From contig NZ_CP154631.1 in NCBI RefSeq assembly GCF_039555755.1, positions 186,001-250,000 on the forward strand: 64,000 nt of DNA. The letters are read 5' to 3'. Positions within the stretch are counted from its first letter, which is position 1. The number at the start of each line of letters is the position of its first letter. A model generated the notes under the pieces. It was given only the letters and a program-made list of their open reading frames with translations. It was not told the DNA's origin and did not search any database. Below, piece by piece: positions 63,866 to 64,000 of this stretch. Source of the DNA: Pseudomonas sediminis (GTDB taxonomy: Bacteria > Pseudomonadota > Gammaproteobacteria > Pseudomonadales > Pseudomonadaceae). The position numbers and the translations under genes were made by a program.

Positions 63866-64000
63866 ATGCTGCCAAGCGCCAGGAAATCTTCCGCCGCCTG
63901 CACGAAGACAACCCCGAGCCGAAAACCGAGCTGGCCTACAGCACCCCCTTCGAGCTGCTGGTAGCCGTGACGCTCTCGGCTCAGGCCACCGACGTCAGCG
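63862..64000 (+). CDS. nth: Endonuclease III, N-terminal part (runs off window)
   Basis: Only the first 46 residues are present: [20 protein letters not shown], then the family stretch [18 protein letters not shown]. Endonuclease III is an Fe-S DNA glycosylase/AP lyase for oxidised pyrimidines. The catalytic helix-hairpin-helix and the cluster lie beyond the window. It overlaps rsxE by four bases. Confidence 0.93.
   Translation, partial: MNAAKRQEIFRRLHEDNPEPKTELAYSTPFELLVAVTLSAQATDVS

Overview
The window looks like chromosomal DNA of a Pseudomonas, probably of the P. mendocina/oleovorans/alcaligenes side. The backbone is GC-rich. From memory, much of its gene order matches P. aeruginosa PA1032-PA1060: quiP, a SEC-C/YchJ gene, an OmpA gene, DUF1145, dinG, an esterase, OmpA, pdxH, a ProQ-domain gene, a permease, glycerate kinase, a glycine-zipper lipoprotein and the sha antiporter genes. 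No database search was run, so assignments rest on motifs, length and neighbourhood.

Layout. 0-3.3 kb: the end of an MFS transporter, an FAD oxidoreductase and a GNAT acetyltransferase. 3.3-9.1 kb: a six-gene Mrp-type Na+/H+ antiporter operon on the minus strand with subunits A and B fused. 9.4-14.1 kb: a glycine-zipper lipoprotein and a glycerate kinase / GntP permease / CdaR-type regulator group. 14.1-17.5 kb: ProQ-domain protein, pdxH, an OmpA lipoprotein and a serine hydrolase. 17.7-23.5 kb: a second complete Mrp operon on the plus strand, with the same gene order but divergent proteins. 23.5-29 kb: dinG, a CopD-like membrane protein, a collagen-like secreted protein, DUF1145, OmpA and a DUF6231-type gene.

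28.9-35.4 kb is a 6.4-kb integrative element in the 3' end of the DUF6231-type gene. It has a tyrosine integrase, an imperfect duplication of the target gene's last codons, and three TGTCACCA repeats at each end. It carries BRO-N, Rha and HNH genes, an AT-hook protein and two lipoproteins, but no recognisable virion or replication genes. 35.9-39.8 kb is a second accessory block of lower GC. It holds a zinc-ribbon membrane protein and a tight operon behind a structured leader, with four successive genes carrying the same C-x(2-4)-C-x(10-13)-C-S-x2-C finger. One of these is a 418-residue protein with an HNH-like signature. I do not recognise this operon and consider it the best candidate for something undescribed. 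An IS21-family element with a frameshifted istA abuts it, followed by a frameshifted lipoprotein gene.

43.6-48.2 kb: conserved Pseudomonas genes ending in the AHL acylase quiP. 48.5-52.0 kb: the NAD salvage cluster nrtR / pncA-pncB-nadE, with a perfect 15-bp-arm palindrome between nrtR and pncA. 52.0-57.6 kb: dcd, a cold-shock protein, apbC, metG and a DUF4349 lipoprotein. 57.7-64.0 kb: rsxABCDGE followed by the start of nth. Dispersed repeats (REP-like elements, MITE-like elements and GTAGCCCGGAT palindromes) lie in several intergenic gaps.
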